This document shows, piece by piece, positions 62,054 to 64,000 of a DNA stretch of 64,000 nucleotides; position 1 is the first letter of the stretch; each line of letters opens with the position of its first letter. Source of the stretch: Epiperipatus broadwayi (lineage: Eukaryota > Onychophora > Udeonychophora > Euonychophora > Peripatidae); contig JAQFVV010012405.1 of NCBI GenBank assembly GCA_028023455.1, positions 2,917,149-2,981,148 of the forward strand, in the 5' to 3' direction. Both the position numbers and the translations under genes were made by a program. The notes beneath the pieces are model-generated. The model had not been told where the DNA came from, made no database searches, and saw nothing but the letters and a program-made list of their open reading frames with translations.

Positions 62054-64000
62054 ACTATATATATATATATATATATTATAGGCATTGGCCAACTCTGGCC
62101 ATGTTAGATATTATAAGCTTATTAAATTAAATTATAGTTAGGTGGGGGAAATGATAAAATTTATTTTTCTCATGTTTTTTTTATATTGTCAAGAAAATAT
62201 TTATTTATTATATGATATGAGAATTCCAAACATTTCTAAAAAAATAAGAATATGAATATTTATAATTTGGTAAGAGTAGTTGTGGAAGAAAGAAAGTATA
62301 AAAAAATAATACAGCAAATAATTTTTTATTTTCTCTTCAGTAATTTTAACTACTAGTTTTAATTTTTTTTTTTAACAAGTAAGAAGATAAATAATTTTTT
62401 GATTAGTTTTAACTTTTAACCTCAACATCGGTTGTCACAAATTATTTTGTCTTTTGAACAATTCACTTCCTGGTGAATTTTTTTGTAAGTATTATACGTT
62501 AAAATGTGTGTAAAATGGTGTGTTTTATTATAATAAATTTTTTGCTAAAAATTTTGTGCTAAAATGCGGGAAATTAAAAATTCACACTCTTTCAGTAGAC
62601 ATAAGCCCTGCCCTGACATGTTCAGCCATTTTCTGTTGCCAAGGCCATAAAACGTTCAGTGTTTTACGACATTGTATTTCCAATGATGTAAAAATGTGTT
62701 TATTTGCAAATTTATTATGGTTTTAGATATTTTTTTTAAAAATTAATTTACAGTATATTTATTAGATATCAAGAAATATAAATTATTAATAACTTATTTT
62801 GACTTGAAATACTTTATTTTCAAAAATATAACATTATATTAACAGCTAACATAAATATGACCTGAAGCAAATTAGATTAGCTTTGACATAAACAATATAC
62901 TTTATATTTATGAGTGAGAAAATACCACAAATTTGCAATAAATATTCAAAAAATTTAAACTTTTAAAGCATAATTCATTAGATATAAGAGAAATAAATAA
63001 TTATTCATTAAGATGTTTAAAAGTAATCACAATTAAAAAATATTTCATTGATTTTATAAACTGAAAATAATCTTTTTAGAAATGATAACATGTAAAGTCT
63101 TTGTTTGGATTGCGATCTCATTTTTTAAATATTTACAGAAACAAAATGTGAACATTTAAAATTTAGTTTAGTAGTAAACAAAAATATCTATCAAATTAAG
63201 TCAAATTTATTATTTTCTGATAAGTAATATAATAGTCATTTTATCATATATTTTACATTGATGTGTGAGACAAAGAAAAATGTCCAAAAGTGCTAAATGT
63301 GAAAGGCATTAGCTCTGTGTTTTGGAAAGGTTAAAATAATAATAATAATTATTATAATAATGAGGAGAAGAGAAATGAATAAGTAAAATTGTATCTACTC
63401 TTGTCAGGTTTTTAAGAGAAAAGAAAAAATATGGTATTGCTATCTTTGTTAAGAAATTTTGTTTTAATTAAAGTTTTTTTTCTCTTTATCTCTCCAAACA
63501 AAACACAATGCTGTTCAAATCAAAGAGTAATTAAAATATTTTTTTTGGCATAAGAGAAAAATAATTATGGTGGAATTTTTTTAATTAATAAAAATAAGAG
63601 AGATGTAACCTTTTGTAAAATAGCCTTACTTTATTAGGGTTTAATATGATCATGTATGAGATAAAATGTGAATGGATGGATACAGGATTTTTCTAAAAAA
63701 TAATATGGAGGCAGGTAAAAGCAATAAACCTTACTATCTTGTGAGGAACAGTCATTCTTGATTAAGCTGTTGAAGAAATCCATAGCAATGGTATGCTTGG
63801 ATTTCAGTATTGAAGAAATCAGTACAAGAGAATATTGAAAAATTGTTTTGTAGTCTCATGTAAGTCTCATCTCACTACTTAGATAAAATATTATTTTTAA
63901 AATGGATTTGAGGAGAACCATGTACCAAGTTTTACCTAGAAGTTAAGCTCCATCAATCTTTATCATGTCTGCTCATTAAATGAAAATGAAGGAGAATCAA
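62054..64000. other. AT-rich stretch, nothing recognised
   Basis: A short TA run follows the foldback. The 68-codon plus frame at 62520-62726 has no recognisable domain. Confidence 0.5.

Overview
This is eukaryotic, very AT-rich DNA, most likely from an invertebrate animal. It contains several clades of non-LTR retrotransposon, a Penelope-like element, tRNA-derived SINEs, foldback elements, satellite DNA and long (TA)n runs. No operons, ribosome-binding sites or bacterial genes are present. The species cannot be named from the sequence. Nearly all recognisable coding sequence is decayed transposon. The one piece of probable host gene is a single 231-bp exon at 55600-55830 (+), in phase at both ends, whose protein I do not recognise.

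Layout. 1-1140: a 49-bp tandem duplication and a Penelope-like remnant (-) with a GIY-YIG endonuclease domain. 1411-3862: about 300-bp satellite monomers in direct orientation, then inverted about position 2370. 4290-8715: two decayed RTE-type LINE copies (+). 8716-18610: mostly unrecognised AT-rich DNA. 18611-18900: a foldback element with a hammerhead-ribozyme fold. 20200-29190: a repeat segment (copy A) split by a 6.8-kb LINE (-, 22035-28815) with 16-bp target-site duplications. 29191-39287: non-coding, with microsatellites and short duplications. 39288-46945: two SINE copies of one family, a LINE remnant ending in (TA)n, and a 366-bp foldback. 47300-50730: copy B of the repeat segment, interrupted by a long palindrome and by two hammerhead-type foldbacks. 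53133-53514: the best-preserved hammerhead element, with 15-bp flanking duplications. 53520-55100: a decayed CR1/Jockey-like LINE (-). 55600-55830: the host exon, followed by AT-rich presumed intron. 61583-62053: another large foldback.

Most interesting: three dispersed copies (18736-18794 +, 49821-49879 -, 53339-53397 +) of a sequence that folds as a type I hammerhead ribozyme. It has the CUGAUGA and GAAA core boxes, a GUC cleavage triplet, a minimal two-base-pair stem III, and stem differences between copies that preserve pairing. It lies inside a short foldback element whose long target-site duplication points to retrotransposition. With the Penelope-like remnant in the same window, this suggests a small non-autonomous Penelope-related family. 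Only the 53339 copy keeps all core boxes. Two other foldbacks carry an eroded version of the same GATGA-stem-GAAA pattern.
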